A stretch of DNA of 52,826 bases from a bacterium (GTDB lineage Bacteria; Armatimonadota; JACIXR01), in assembly GCA_014360465.1 (NCBI GenBank), contig JACIXQ010000006.1, forward strand, positions 1 to 52,826, read 5' to 3'. The notes beneath the pieces were generated by a model. That model was not told the DNA's origin and did no database searches. It saw nothing but the letters and a program-made list of their open reading frames with translations. Positions 25,759-34,284 of this stretch are shown here, one piece after another. Each line of letters opens with the position of its first letter. Position 1 is the stretch's first letter. A program made the translations under genes and the position numbers.

Positions 25759-27207
25759 TTATGCGTCCTCTTCTATAACTTTCAAGCCTTTAAGCTTGGC
25801 GAAGTTCTTGACATCCTCACGCCAGTCGCCGTAGAAGGTTACCCTATGCCAGGTATGAGTCCAGTTCCGGAGCATTTTCTTAGCGTCAACCTCGGCTGCG
25901 AGCTTTGTTCTGCAACCTTTAGGGTCATCTATGTTGGCGACGGTCTTGCCAGTATGAAGCAGAATGGTGTTATCCCAGATGGATATCCTAAGTGTTGTTA
26001 TCTTCTCGCCAAGGGGAAGAAGAGATTGCACGGAAGCGCCCTTATTGTCCTCTGCGTGGGAGCGAATGATGTAGGGATTGGAGGGACCATTTGGTCCAAA
26101 TGCTCTGTTCATAGCCACGCAGTGAGCATAGATGATCCTGTTGGTTGCCGTGTCAAGAACGGGGTCGGAGATATAACCGGGGCGCCCAGTCATATAGCGC
26201 ATCATCAATTGGGTGATTGTGGAATCAACATCTGCCTCGCAGCATCCTGTTGAGCCTTCGTTGTTCAGCTGGAAGAAGGCAAGGCAGGGATAGGCTTCAA
26301 GCTTCCCTCCGTAGACAAGCCCAAGGCAGTTAACGGTTATGGCGTCGCCACTTTTCCTCTCCATAATTGATTTCAGCGCGAGGTACATCTTTGCTGCTTT
26401 CAATATATCCTCCTGGGTAGGTTCAACGACCTTTTTCGCCTCCTTTATCCATTTATCTGCCCATTCCTGAGCGGAGCTATTCCTGATTCTCCGATAGACG
26501 GCGTTAACCTCATCAGAAGAAACTCCCTCAACCATCGTCCCGAACAGTTCTTGAACCTTTCTTGTAACTGGGGTAAGGTCTGCTCCATCCGTAACAACAA
26601 GAATCTTGGATTGTTCAAGCGATTTTATAACCTCAAACAAATGGACGGCGCGGACGACATCCTTGAAGTCCGAGGAAGCTACGCCAACAACGGGAAGGGT
26701 TTCGTTTCTTATTCCTTCCATAACTGCGAGGAACTCACCGGAACCTGCGTAGAGGTCATCAATGAGGATTGTCGGTTTTCCGCTCCTGGCGAAGACGGCG
26801 GGAGCACCCGTCCAGATTCCCACGATGTACACCACATACCCATCGGCGTCCTTCGTTTCCTGTAGGATACGATTAGCTTCCTCGGCGTTCATAGCATGAA
26901 ATGGGGTGAAGTTAATGTCGGGACAGGCGGAAGCGAGCTTTTCTGTTAGCTCCTGCGCTCGTTTGTTGTAGTCGTAGCCGATGTGAGGCCAGGTTGGTAC
27001 CTCTGAAGGTGTGTGGGTGAAGATGAGGGGGATATTAGCCTTTCCATTTGCTTTCCTACCGCTTACTGGCTGGGAGAAAGCTGAACCACCCTGTAGGAAG
27101 AAGAGCCCGCCGAAAATGAGGGAAGCACAATATCCGAGAAATTCCCTCCGGGTGACCTTGAAACCTTCCTTTCTTTCACTTGTTTTTTCTTTCTCTTGCT
27201 CGTTCAC
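25759..27207 (-). CDS. Tat-exported L-fucose isomerase-like protein
   Basis: A 482-residue protein starting at GTG 27207 with AGGAGGTGA seven bases upstream. The N-terminus bears a twin-arginine signal (TRREFLGYCASLIFGG, about residues 19-34). The mature part resembles the L-fucose/L-arabinose isomerase superfamily: GPNGPSNPYIIRSHAEDNKG, NCLGLVYGGKLEAYPCLAFF and EGSTGCCEADVDST. Cytoplasmic members interconvert aldoses and ketoses; export of such a protein by Tat, which carries folded cofactor-bearing proteins, is unusual. It may act on extracellular sugar or have another role. It is probably co-transcribed with the beta-helix gene. Confidence 0.8.
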   Translation of the reverse strand: MNEQEKEKTSERKEGFKVTRREFLGYCASLIFGGLFFLQGGSAFSQPVSGRKANGKANIPLIFTHTPSEVPTWPHIGYDYNKRAQELTEKLASACPDINFTPFHAMNAEEANRILQETKDADGYVVYIVGIWTGAPAVFARSGKPTILIDDLYAGSGEFLAVMEGIRNETLPVVGVASSDFKDVVRAVHLFEVIKSLEQSKILVVTDGADLTPVTRKVQELFGTMVEGVSSDEVNAVYRRIRNSSAQEWADKWIKEAKKVVEPTQEDILKAAKMYLALKSIMERKSGDAITVNCLGLVYGGKLEAYPCLAFFQLNNEGSTGCCEADVDSTITQLMMRYMTGRPGYISDPVLDTATNRIIYAHCVAMNRAFGPNGPSNPYIIRSHAEDNKGASVQSLLPLGEKITTLRISIWDNTILLHTGKTVANIDDPKGCRTKLAAEVDAKKMLRNWTHTWHRVTFYGDWREDVKNFAKLKGLKVIEEDA

Positions 27208-27240
27208 TGCGATTCACCTCCTGTTCCGATTTCTGAACGA

Positions 27241-27269
27241 ATTGTAAAACAGAAACTTAAAAGAAGCAA
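27241..27269 (-). promoter_or_regulatory. Promoter of the fucose-isomerase-like / beta-helix genes
   Basis: On the minus strand: TTGCTT (27264-27269), 17 bases, TACAAT (27241-27246), about 34 bases before the GTG start. The leader contains the strong ribosome binding site. Confidence 0.5.
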
Positions 27270-27527
27270 GACATGGGGCAAGGAGGAACCTCACCCCGTT
27301 TCGGTTATCTTTTGAGATATTCCCATCGCTAAATATTTATCAAAAAAGATTTAAAATTCGTCTTTAAGAGCGTTTTCAACTTGACGATTTTTATTTGCTT
27401 ATTTACTGGTTCCTTTCTTTGAGAAAGTATGTGACATAGTTCCCAAGATATTGCTAACTCACTTTGAATTACTCAACAAAACTCCGATTGTGGTTAAGCA
27501 AACATTGCTATCCTTTAAATGTAGATA
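27270..27527. other. AT-rich intergenic stretch without recognised genes
   Basis: No open frame with a ribosome binding site, no strong hairpin and no RNA gene is visible between the stop of the flavoprotein gene and the promoter of the next operon. It probably holds only the 3' end of the upstream transcript and flanking promoter DNA. Confidence 0.5.
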
Positions 27528-28076
27528 TCAAATGCTATTAGCGAGCCATTTGCCCGTCAGTTTGAGTACTTCCAATTTGAGGTCAAGGTTCTGACGGCGG
27601 GCAGGTACCATATCAACGACATCAAACCTACAAGTGGCGAGGATTCTCCCTAACTCGCCGGTGCATTCAGAAGCGCCACCGCCACCTCCACCAGCGACGC
27701 AGATACCCAGAGCCTTCTTTCCAGCAATGCCCTCTTGTTTTTCGTGCCAGGCGATGCGGCGCAGGCGGTCCAGAAATGCCCTCGTACTCTCGCTCAAACT
27801 TCCAAAATAAACCGGTGTTGCGAAAACCACGATATCTGCTCCCTTTATTTTCTCTATGAGCGTGGGCATATCATCCTCCTGGCTACATCTCCCCTCACTC
27901 CTACAGGTTCCCCATCCATCATCCTGACATTGTTTACATCTCTCTATGTTCAAATCAGGGAGAAAGACTAACTCTCCTTCACCGCCTGCCTCTACGAATC
28001 CTTCAAGCAGGGCACGGGAAGCTGACGCCGTTCTTCCATTTTTGCCTCTGCTTCCTACGAAGATAACCATTTTCAT
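27528..28076 (-). CDS. NADPH-dependent FMN reductase / flavodoxin-fold protein
   Basis: A 182-residue flavoprotein resembling archaeal-type iron-sulphur flavoproteins. FMN-phosphate loop SRGKNGRTASASRALLEG (8-25) and the segment ATPVYFGSLSESTRAFLDRL (about 87-106) are typical. The loop around residue 47 has four clustered cysteines (Cys47, 50, 58, 64 in CKQC and TCRSEGRC), which could bind a cluster or form disulphides. It lies 17 bases after the DUF2341/DUF4091 gene and is probably in the same transcript. Confidence 0.87.
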   Translation of the reverse strand: MKMVIFVGSRGKNGRTASASRALLEGFVEAGGEGELVFLPDLNIERCKQCQDDGWGTCRSEGRCSQEDDMPTLIEKIKGADIVVFATPVYFGSLSESTRAFLDRLRRIAWHEKQEGIAGKKALGICVAGGGGGGASECTGELGRILATCRFDVVDMVPARRQNLDLKLEVLKLTGKWLANSI

Positions 28077-28093
28077 AAAATCAGACCCCCTTT

Positions 28094-31000
28094 CTAAAGT
28101 TTCTTCTTAATTTTCTCTATCGCATTTGCGATAGCATCGCGGACCTCGTAAACTTTTTCTGGATTAGGCAGAAGCTTTGTGGACAATCTACCTCCCGAAT
28201 TGGGGATAGTCACCAGCTGACCTGCTAACTCAAGCGCTTTCTTCCCTTCACTCACATCCTTTCCTTCCCTCAAACCTTTATCAACAAGTTCTCGCAGAAG
28301 ATAGAGGTATTCGTAATCTTCAACTCCCTCTCCGGCCTGTTCCATTCTAACCGAGCTGACGAAGCCGTTGTAGCCGATGAGCTTACCCGGATAGGCAAGA
28401 TAGCCATCGCCATTGGGATATCGGATGTAGTAGAAATGGGTTGGGCTCTCGCTTTGGGGTATATAGGCATGCCAACCGAACTCATAGGGATTATAGGTAA
28501 GCCAATCTATTCCCCAGAACTCGTAAGCCTCAACTCCATAATGGAAGCATAGATGAGGTAGGAGCCTCTCTATAGCACAGTAAGGGGTATCTATGCACAT
28601 ATGCCCATCAGTGGTGAACCATAGCCGAGCTCGTTTTCTTCTCAATTCTTCCATCTTCTGGGGAGGAACATCTCCAGATGGACCTATTCCCCAGACATTT
28701 ATGTAGCCGTCCCATTGGGGCTGATGATGCCAGGTGCTGGAATAGATGGGAATGCTTGGGTCAACTTCGTGAATCATATCACAGAGCGCCTTCATCTGTT
28801 CCACTATCTCGGGGAGATAGTCGAAGGGTTCATCCGCTATGTAAAGGACGAACTTCTTATCCCAGCCCTTTTCCTTCAGATGTTCCCAAAAAGCCCTCAG
28901 GCAAGCTTGATAAGCACTTTTATATTCATCCCTCAGCTTGCTCCTATTAGCTTCCTTGTAGGGATAATCACCTGGGTAGGGTTTCTCTCCCCATTTTTCA
29001 GCGGGAGGGAATCCCCAACCGAATAGATAGAACGCTGAGGGAGTAAAGGCGTAGGGCATTTTCAGCTTGTTGAAATAAATTTCAGCCGATTTATCAAACT
29101 CGCTGAAGTCGGTAATGACCTTGCCGTTCTCATATTTAATAATAGGTTCGGGGAATATCTGCCCTGGGCAGAGGCGTCTTTCAGCCATAAATTGCCAGAA
29201 AAGCTGTCTTGTCTCCTCCTGTGTTTTTCCCGGTAAAATCCAAGGTGAGCCTATTCCGCAAGTGTAGATGGCACCGGTATGAATTTCATCTGGAAGGGCG
29301 AAATCCCATATATGGACGGTGAAAGGGATTTCCTTCAATAGCTTGCCATTGGAAAGGAGCCTGACCTTCCCAAAATAATCGCCAGATGCGACATTCATTG
29401 AAGTTCTGAAGATTATCCAGATTGGTTGAGTCTTATTTGCCTGGATATCAAATTCATCATAGGGGAGGAGTGGGTCAGGCCACCATCCTGCCCAGCCATC
29501 CGTCGCCGGGATATATGTTGGATACTTGCGATGCCAGGGTGGTGATGTTGAGGAGTAATAACCGCTTGGATGGTCAATGGGTACATATCCCACCACTCTA
29601 ATTTCAAAATCGTTAAGCTTTCCTCCCTTCTTATTTACAGGTGGAAAGACCTGGACCTTTATTCCCTTTATCGCTTTAGGGGAGCGAATCGCTAATTGAA
29701 GAGGTTCTCTCTCGTTCTTAGCCATCGCTATGCGTATCGGTGTCGATTTTCTGGGTGGCAAATCTTCCTTGAAGACCTTGATTACAGCTGGCACCTGCCA
29801 GACAGTAAGTTCCTTTAGCTCTTCCCTCGCCTCCAACTCACCAATGGTAGCCTCCTCCACCTCGGCGAGGAGAACGCCATCATGCCAAACCGTTCCCGAT
29901 GCCAGCATCGTCAAGTGAAGTTGGAAAAACGCTACATCATCTGGCATCTTGAAGATGCCGGTCATCTGGGTCCAATTTCTCGTCCCGCTTATGGGTTCTC
30001 CAGCACTAGCATATTGCAAGGACTTGCAGAGCTCGCCTTTGGTGTTACGATAATGGGCATGGATAAGAACCTGACCGTCTCTTATATCCTCACATTTCAG
30101 CCAGGCGGAATAAAGATAGCTCTTGCCGGGTTGAACAGGGACATTCTGTCTCCAACCGGTCCAGGCGAGTTGGGCGCCATGCGGAATGAAAAGCTTGGCA
30201 CAGTGTTTGCCAAACAAGCCGGGTGAATCAAGTTTCATAATCGTGCCTGATGGCTGTGTCCCCTCGGCACCACCTTCCCAATCAGCAGGCAGATTATCAC
30301 CCTGCTCAAAGCTGGGGTTCTTGACAAGATTGTGTTCGCTTTCCAGGAGGTGGACATAGCTAAGTTCCCTTCCCTTTTTGACCCTTTTATCGGTTGAGAA
30401 ATATAGGTGAAATACCTTAAGAGAACGAGCTGGCGATTCACTCTCAAAAAGGATGATATCATTCAGTCTGTAAAACGGGATAATCCGTTCGCCCTCAAGG
30501 ATTCGCAAGGATGCGGGGTTCAATTTTCCCCTCAGTTGGGAGGATAGCTGGGAGATGTTGACGGCTATGAGTGCTTTTCTGTTTTGAGTTGAAAAATTGA
30601 AGACCTTTAAAGGAACCCGATAATCCCAGTTGATATCATCTTTTGGGTTATCATCATACCATTTCGCCCGAGGGATTATTTCCCTCAAGCCAAGTTTCTC
30701 GGGCTTGGACACCGAAATAATCTTCAGCTGGGGGATATCAACGCATTCCAGGCTTATGTCATCATACCAAGCGGTTCCAGTTCCCCAAAGGACAGTGCCA
30801 ACTTCAGCGATATTCGCTTCCTTCGGTGCAACGAATTCAAATTTTATCTCCTTCCAATCGTAGCTTCCCTCACCCGCGCTTACCACCTGATTGAGAACCA
30901 TTGGGTCTTGTTGGTTTCCGGCATGGATATATAATCCAGCGTAGCCCTTTACATTCTCAGCCTTCACCCAGCCTCGCAGTATATATCTTCCTCCGGCATA

Positions 31001-31621
31001 TATAAAGATGTTAAATTGCCTTGTGCCTATCCATGTAGGCTGTGCTCCTTCATTAACGACGGTTTTTAGGCATTTCTTCCCGGAATGTGGATTTTCACTG
31101 ACCCAATAAAGGTGATGAGTTTCATCCTGAGGGTCATTTCGCCAGCCAGTTGGTTCATTTCCTTCGCCTTCCTCAACACCGCCATTCCTCACACCAGTTG
31201 AGAAGCTGAGATAATCGGGGACACGCCAAGCTGATGGATTATCGAAATAGATATAGTATGTTGCAATTGACTTAGGAGGGCACTCAATTGGAATTGTTAT
31301 CGTGCTCCCCTCTGGGATGGAACCTTTGGTCAAATCCAAACCGTTTGGAGAGGTTATGTTATATAGCATTTCCCTGCCTCTCTCATCGCAGACCCTCACT
31401 TCCTCAGCCCGAGCCCCTATAAGGTTTGCTTCGTTGTTTCCTTTGCCTATTCTGATTGATAATGGGGCGCCATTTTGTTCTACATCAGCGTCGTTTCTTA
31501 TCTCAACCCTTATCCTTTGACGCCAATAGTCACCCCTTCCCAGATAGAGGTTCAAGTGCCAGTCATCACCTGCGAGGCAAATTGAAGAAATAACCAGAAA
31601 TATGCTTAAAAGATGTCTCAT
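28094..31621 (-). CDS. Secreted multidomain DUF2341 / CBM / DUF4091 hydrolase-like protein
   Basis: A 1175-residue exported protein (signal peptide to about residue 17). It appears duplicated in its N-terminal half: a DUF2341-like segment (about 25-130), a CBM4/9-like segment (about 145-295), a second DUF2341-like segment (about 318-420) and a second CBM-like segment (about 430-590, NPSFEQGDNLPADWEGG). The rest is a GH123-like barrel with FVLYIADEPFDYLPEIVEQM and the DUF4091 end (QAGEGVEDYEYLYLLREL). It likely acts on polysaccharides outside the cell; substrate unknown. Compare the shorter 10144 gene. Confidence 0.82.
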   Translation of the reverse strand: MRHLLSIFLVISSICLAGDDWHLNLYLGRGDYWRQRIRVEIRNDADVEQNGAPLSIRIGKGNNEANLIGARAEEVRVCDERGREMLYNITSPNGLDLTKGSIPEGSTITIPIECPPKSIATYYIYFDNPSAWRVPDYLSFSTGVRNGGVEEGEGNEPTGWRNDPQDETHHLYWVSENPHSGKKCLKTVVNEGAQPTWIGTRQFNIFIYAGGRYILRGWVKAENVKGYAGLYIHAGNQQDPMVLNQVVSAGEGSYDWKEIKFEFVAPKEANIAEVGTVLWGTGTAWYDDISLECVDIPQLKIISVSKPEKLGLREIIPRAKWYDDNPKDDINWDYRVPLKVFNFSTQNRKALIAVNISQLSSQLRGKLNPASLRILEGERIIPFYRLNDIILFESESPARSLKVFHLYFSTDKRVKKGRELSYVHLLESEHNLVKNPSFEQGDNLPADWEGGAEGTQPSGTIMKLDSPGLFGKHCAKLFIPHGAQLAWTGWRQNVPVQPGKSYLYSAWLKCEDIRDGQVLIHAHYRNTKGELCKSLQYASAGEPISGTRNWTQMTGIFKMPDDVAFFQLHLTMLASGTVWHDGVLLAEVEEATIGELEAREELKELTVWQVPAVIKVFKEDLPPRKSTPIRIAMAKNEREPLQLAIRSPKAIKGIKVQVFPPVNKKGGKLNDFEIRVVGYVPIDHPSGYYSSTSPPWHRKYPTYIPATDGWAGWWPDPLLPYDEFDIQANKTQPIWIIFRTSMNVASGDYFGKVRLLSNGKLLKEIPFTVHIWDFALPDEIHTGAIYTCGIGSPWILPGKTQEETRQLFWQFMAERRLCPGQIFPEPIIKYENGKVITDFSEFDKSAEIYFNKLKMPYAFTPSAFYLFGWGFPPAEKWGEKPYPGDYPYKEANRSKLRDEYKSAYQACLRAFWEHLKEKGWDKKFVLYIADEPFDYLPEIVEQMKALCDMIHEVDPSIPIYSSTWHHQPQWDGYINVWGIGPSGDVPPQKMEELRRKRARLWFTTDGHMCIDTPYCAIERLLPHLCFHYGVEAYEFWGIDWLTYNPYEFGWHAYIPQSESPTHFYYIRYPNGDGYLAYPGKLIGYNGFVSSVRMEQAGEGVEDYEYLYLLRELVDKGLREGKDVSEGKKALELAGQLVTIPNSGGRLSTKLLPNPEKVYEVRDAIANAIEKIKKKL

Positions 31622-31676
31622 AGAAACTCCTTCCTAATTATGGTAGTATGTATTAAATTGACCTGTCAAATAGACA

Positions 31677-32117
31677 TCAGTTAAACTCCTCTTTATCCTC
31701 TATGTATTGCTCATAAGCTAACTTGGCGTCGGGGAAAGGCGGTAGAGAATCAGAGTAGTTTCTTATATCTTCAAGGATATTGGCGGGAACGGATGGAGGT
31801 CCCTCTATAGCTATGCTTACGGGGTCAACTATGACGCTCCATTTCACCGGTTGCAATAACCTCAAAAGCATTTCCTCCTCGTTGATTTCTCCCTTGGGCC
31901 AAAAGTGACTATCTATGTAATGGACCACCATAGCTCCCACGAGATTGCCCTCGTAATTCAAGGCGAACTCATAGATTTCCGAGAGGTCAATTAGAGTTGC
32001 ATGTCTATGCATTACCACCTCAAATCCTTTCTGGGAGAGAAAATCCAGTAGTGCGTCCAGATCGTAGGCAAGGATGATTATCCTTTCTATACCGTTCTGC
32101 TCATTTTCCTGGTTCAT
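31677..32117 (-). CDS. Conserved-looking small protein of unknown function
   Basis: A 146-residue, acidic, soluble protein. I do not recognise a family. It has an alpha/beta opening (IERIIILAYDLDALLDFLSQ) and the segment GNLVGAMVVHYIDSHFWPKGE. No signal peptide, membrane segment or catalytic motif is seen. Its start lies 14 bases after the nucleoside hydrolase gene, so it is probably part of that operon. Its codon use looks like that of its neighbours, so it is probably a real gene. Confidence 0.65.
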   Translation of the reverse strand: MNQENEQNGIERIIILAYDLDALLDFLSQKGFEVVMHRHATLIDLSEIYEFALNYEGNLVGAMVVHYIDSHFWPKGEINEEEMLLRLLQPVKWSVIVDPVSIAIEGPPSVPANILEDIRNYSDSLPPFPDAKLAYEQYIEDKEEFN

Positions 32118-32131
32118 TTTAATGTTCTTCC

Positions 32132-33067
32132 CTATTTGCTCAGGCTTTCAACGAAAAGGGAGACGAAGCGGTCGGCATCTACATCCACACAGACAAATGC
32201 GTTGGGCTCTCCAATACCTCCGCACATCATTCCCCTCGTGTGTCCTCCTTCAAGTTCAACGACTAAATTCCTCTCCTCTTTCTTTACCAAGCTTTCATCC
32301 AAGATGATGGCGCAGGCAAGTGGGTCATGTAGGATTGGGGTGCCTCCCGCCCAGCCAGCCCTTTGGAGAAACTCGTCAACGAGCTCTCCAAGAAATGGAT
32401 ACTTTGCCTTTATCTTCTTCTGTCCCTCCCTATGTAGTGGGCAACGCATAGTAACATCAAGACCAACGAATATCGGCTTGATGCCCGATTCCAGGAGCAC
32501 CTCAGCGGCGTATGGGTCTCGGCTCACATTATATTCCACGAATGGTTTGTTAAAACAACCAGCCATAGCCACATATTTCTTCAACCGCTTGAAAGTTTGA
32601 GGGTCGGAAAGATAGGCTATGGCTGCGTTCGTCATCGCCCCAATGGTCAGAAGGACGAGGTTGCCATCATATTTTTTAATTGCCTGAAGGATTCCCTGAG
32701 GAGCATTATCGTGAACTCCACCTTTGTATTCGCCCTCAAACTCGCGTGGATAGGTGATGCTCGCATCTCCCCTCCCCTCGCCGCCTCCCCAAAGGATTGG
32801 TTTTCCCCATCCGCGATAGAGCGGTATATCATCCCTGCCAAGTTGCTTCAACAACCACTGTAGTATCATAAGGCGTTTTTCGTTTGGCTCATCAACTACG
32901 CTTATGCCCACAACATTGAACTCCGGACGGGAAATCGCAAAAGAAATCGCGAGAGCATCATCTATATCACTACCTATATCGGTGTCAATCCAGAGGTTTA
33001 TCCTTTCCGCGCATATGGGCAGGACGGCGAAAAGGGAGGACGCCAAAAACAATATACTCTCTTTCAT
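32132..33067 (-). CDS. Exported nucleoside hydrolase (IU-NH family)
   Basis: A 311-residue protein with a signal peptide (SILFLASSLFAVLPICA). The metal-binding motif DTDIGSDIDDALA (residues 27-39) is complete, and further family elements are present (LTIGAMTNAAIAY, HDPLACAIILDE). The family hydrolyses N-glycosidic bonds of nucleosides to give free base and ribose, or related substrates. Export suggests salvage of extracellular nucleosides. It overlaps the six-hairpin gene by ATGA. Confidence 0.9.
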   Translation of the reverse strand: MKESILFLASSLFAVLPICAERINLWIDTDIGSDIDDALAISFAISRPEFNVVGISVVDEPNEKRLMILQWLLKQLGRDDIPLYRGWGKPILWGGGEGRGDASITYPREFEGEYKGGVHDNAPQGILQAIKKYDGNLVLLTIGAMTNAAIAYLSDPQTFKRLKKYVAMAGCFNKPFVEYNVSRDPYAAEVLLESGIKPIFVGLDVTMRCPLHREGQKKIKAKYPFLGELVDEFLQRAGWAGGTPILHDPLACAIILDESLVKKEERNLVVELEGGHTRGMMCGGIGEPNAFVCVDVDADRFVSLFVESLSK

Positions 33068-34284
33068 AATTCACAGACCTCCTTTAGTTTTATCGTTGGT
33101 TCTATTATATGCAAATTGTTGAGAAGTGGCTCTGTATATTTTATGTCACCGAATTCTTTCCCATCAATATGATGTTGGGCTCCCACGCTGTTCTGCCAAT
33201 CCACCCCTTCAGTGAGGAATCCCAATTCCCCGTAGTGATGCCTGGAACAGGCGAGGAGGATGTTTCTCCCCTTATTGAGGAAAAATTGCTCGCCAGTTTC
33301 CTTATATGCTTCAATGTAAGCGAGAGCTGCCTCAGCATTTTCCCAAAGATAGCAAGTCGTCCAGGAGTCCTCCATATATAAAAGCCCTGTCGTTGCACAA
33401 CCGTTTAGATCTTCCTTCAATTCGAACCTTTCCAACCGCTTTAAGAGTCCGAAGGCGAAATCCCTCATATCCTCCCTTTCCAGTAATTTAGCTACCCTGA
33501 GAAGCATTCTGAAGCCAACCGCTATGGAGACATTCTCTTCTTTATCGTAGGTGTCGTGGTTAAGGGAGCCGAGAAAACCGCCATTTTTTAGATAGAGCTC
33601 CGTCTTCCTTTCAATTTCCTTTCTGAAATCGCCAGCACCTCGCAGGGAAAGCTCGGCGAAAAGGAAGAGGATATGGGAACCATCTCCTGATATCTCACTA
33701 ATGGGGTCCTCTATTTTCTCCTCTGCTTTGAAGGGGTAGAACTTGCCATCGGGATAACATCTACGAGGGTACCATCCATTAGGCGCCATCTCTAAGTTCT
33801 CCTTTAGCCAGAGGGCGCATTTAAGGGCGTAATGGCTCAAATCCTTTCCAGAGACATCGCTCAGCCATAGCATTTGGAGGGCAATCCGCGCCATTGAGCC
33901 GGGAGCGAACCAGTCGTTGTGACCTTTGAAGTTGAGGCAGAGCTCGTTTCGCAAAAGATGTCTATAAGGGATGATGAAGCCATCCTCCCGAAGGAAACCA
34001 CAATTGAGGGAATGGTGTAGCAAGCCGAGGGCATCTCTTTCATAAATCCCATTCCCAACTTCCTGGGAAAATAGAAGCAATTCGTATGCCCCGCCAAGCG
34101 AATTGCTCGCCCAGCCTGGTCCCTCTAAGGGACCGAAGTCGTGCCAGAGCATCGGTGTGCCATTGAAATCAACGAAGGAGGATATAGCCCTCCTCCCTCT
34201 ACATAGTGGGCAATCCTCAAGGCAGATATGGGCGAAATTAGCCGACTGTCGAGCCGATTCCAGCAATATCTCCTCCATAATCAT
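33064..34284 (-). CDS. Six-hairpin glycosidase-like protein
   Basis: A 406-residue protein without a signal peptide. Its alternating helices with aromatic residues (GPGWASNSLGGAYELL, GFFAP-like DWFAPGSMARIALQML, WTTCYLWENAEAALAYIEAY) suggest an (alpha/alpha)6 barrel as in glycoside hydrolases of the GH88/GH105 or N-acylglucosamine epimerase type. A CPLCRGRR segment near residue 23 is unusual. No specific family can be assigned. It overlaps the acylase-like gene by ATGA. Confidence 0.65.
   Translation of the reverse strand: MIMEEILLESARQSANFAHICLEDCPLCRGRRAISSFVDFNGTPMLWHDFGPLEGPGWASNSLGGAYELLLFSQEVGNGIYERDALGLLHHSLNCGFLREDGFIIPYRHLLRNELCLNFKGHNDWFAPGSMARIALQMLWLSDVSGKDLSHYALKCALWLKENLEMAPNGWYPRRCYPDGKFYPFKAEEKIEDPISEISGDGSHILFLFAELSLRGAGDFRKEIERKTELYLKNGGFLGSLNHDTYDKEENVSIAVGFRMLLRVAKLLEREDMRDFAFGLLKRLERFELKEDLNGCATTGLLYMEDSWTTCYLWENAEAALAYIEAYKETGEQFFLNKGRNILLACSRHHYGELGFLTEGVDWQNSVGAQHHIDGKEFGDIKYTEPLLNNLHIIEPTIKLKEVCEL

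Noticed and set aside
27361-27410. A plus-strand TTGACG element as a promoter
   Set aside because: No matching -10 box and no plus-strand gene follow it.
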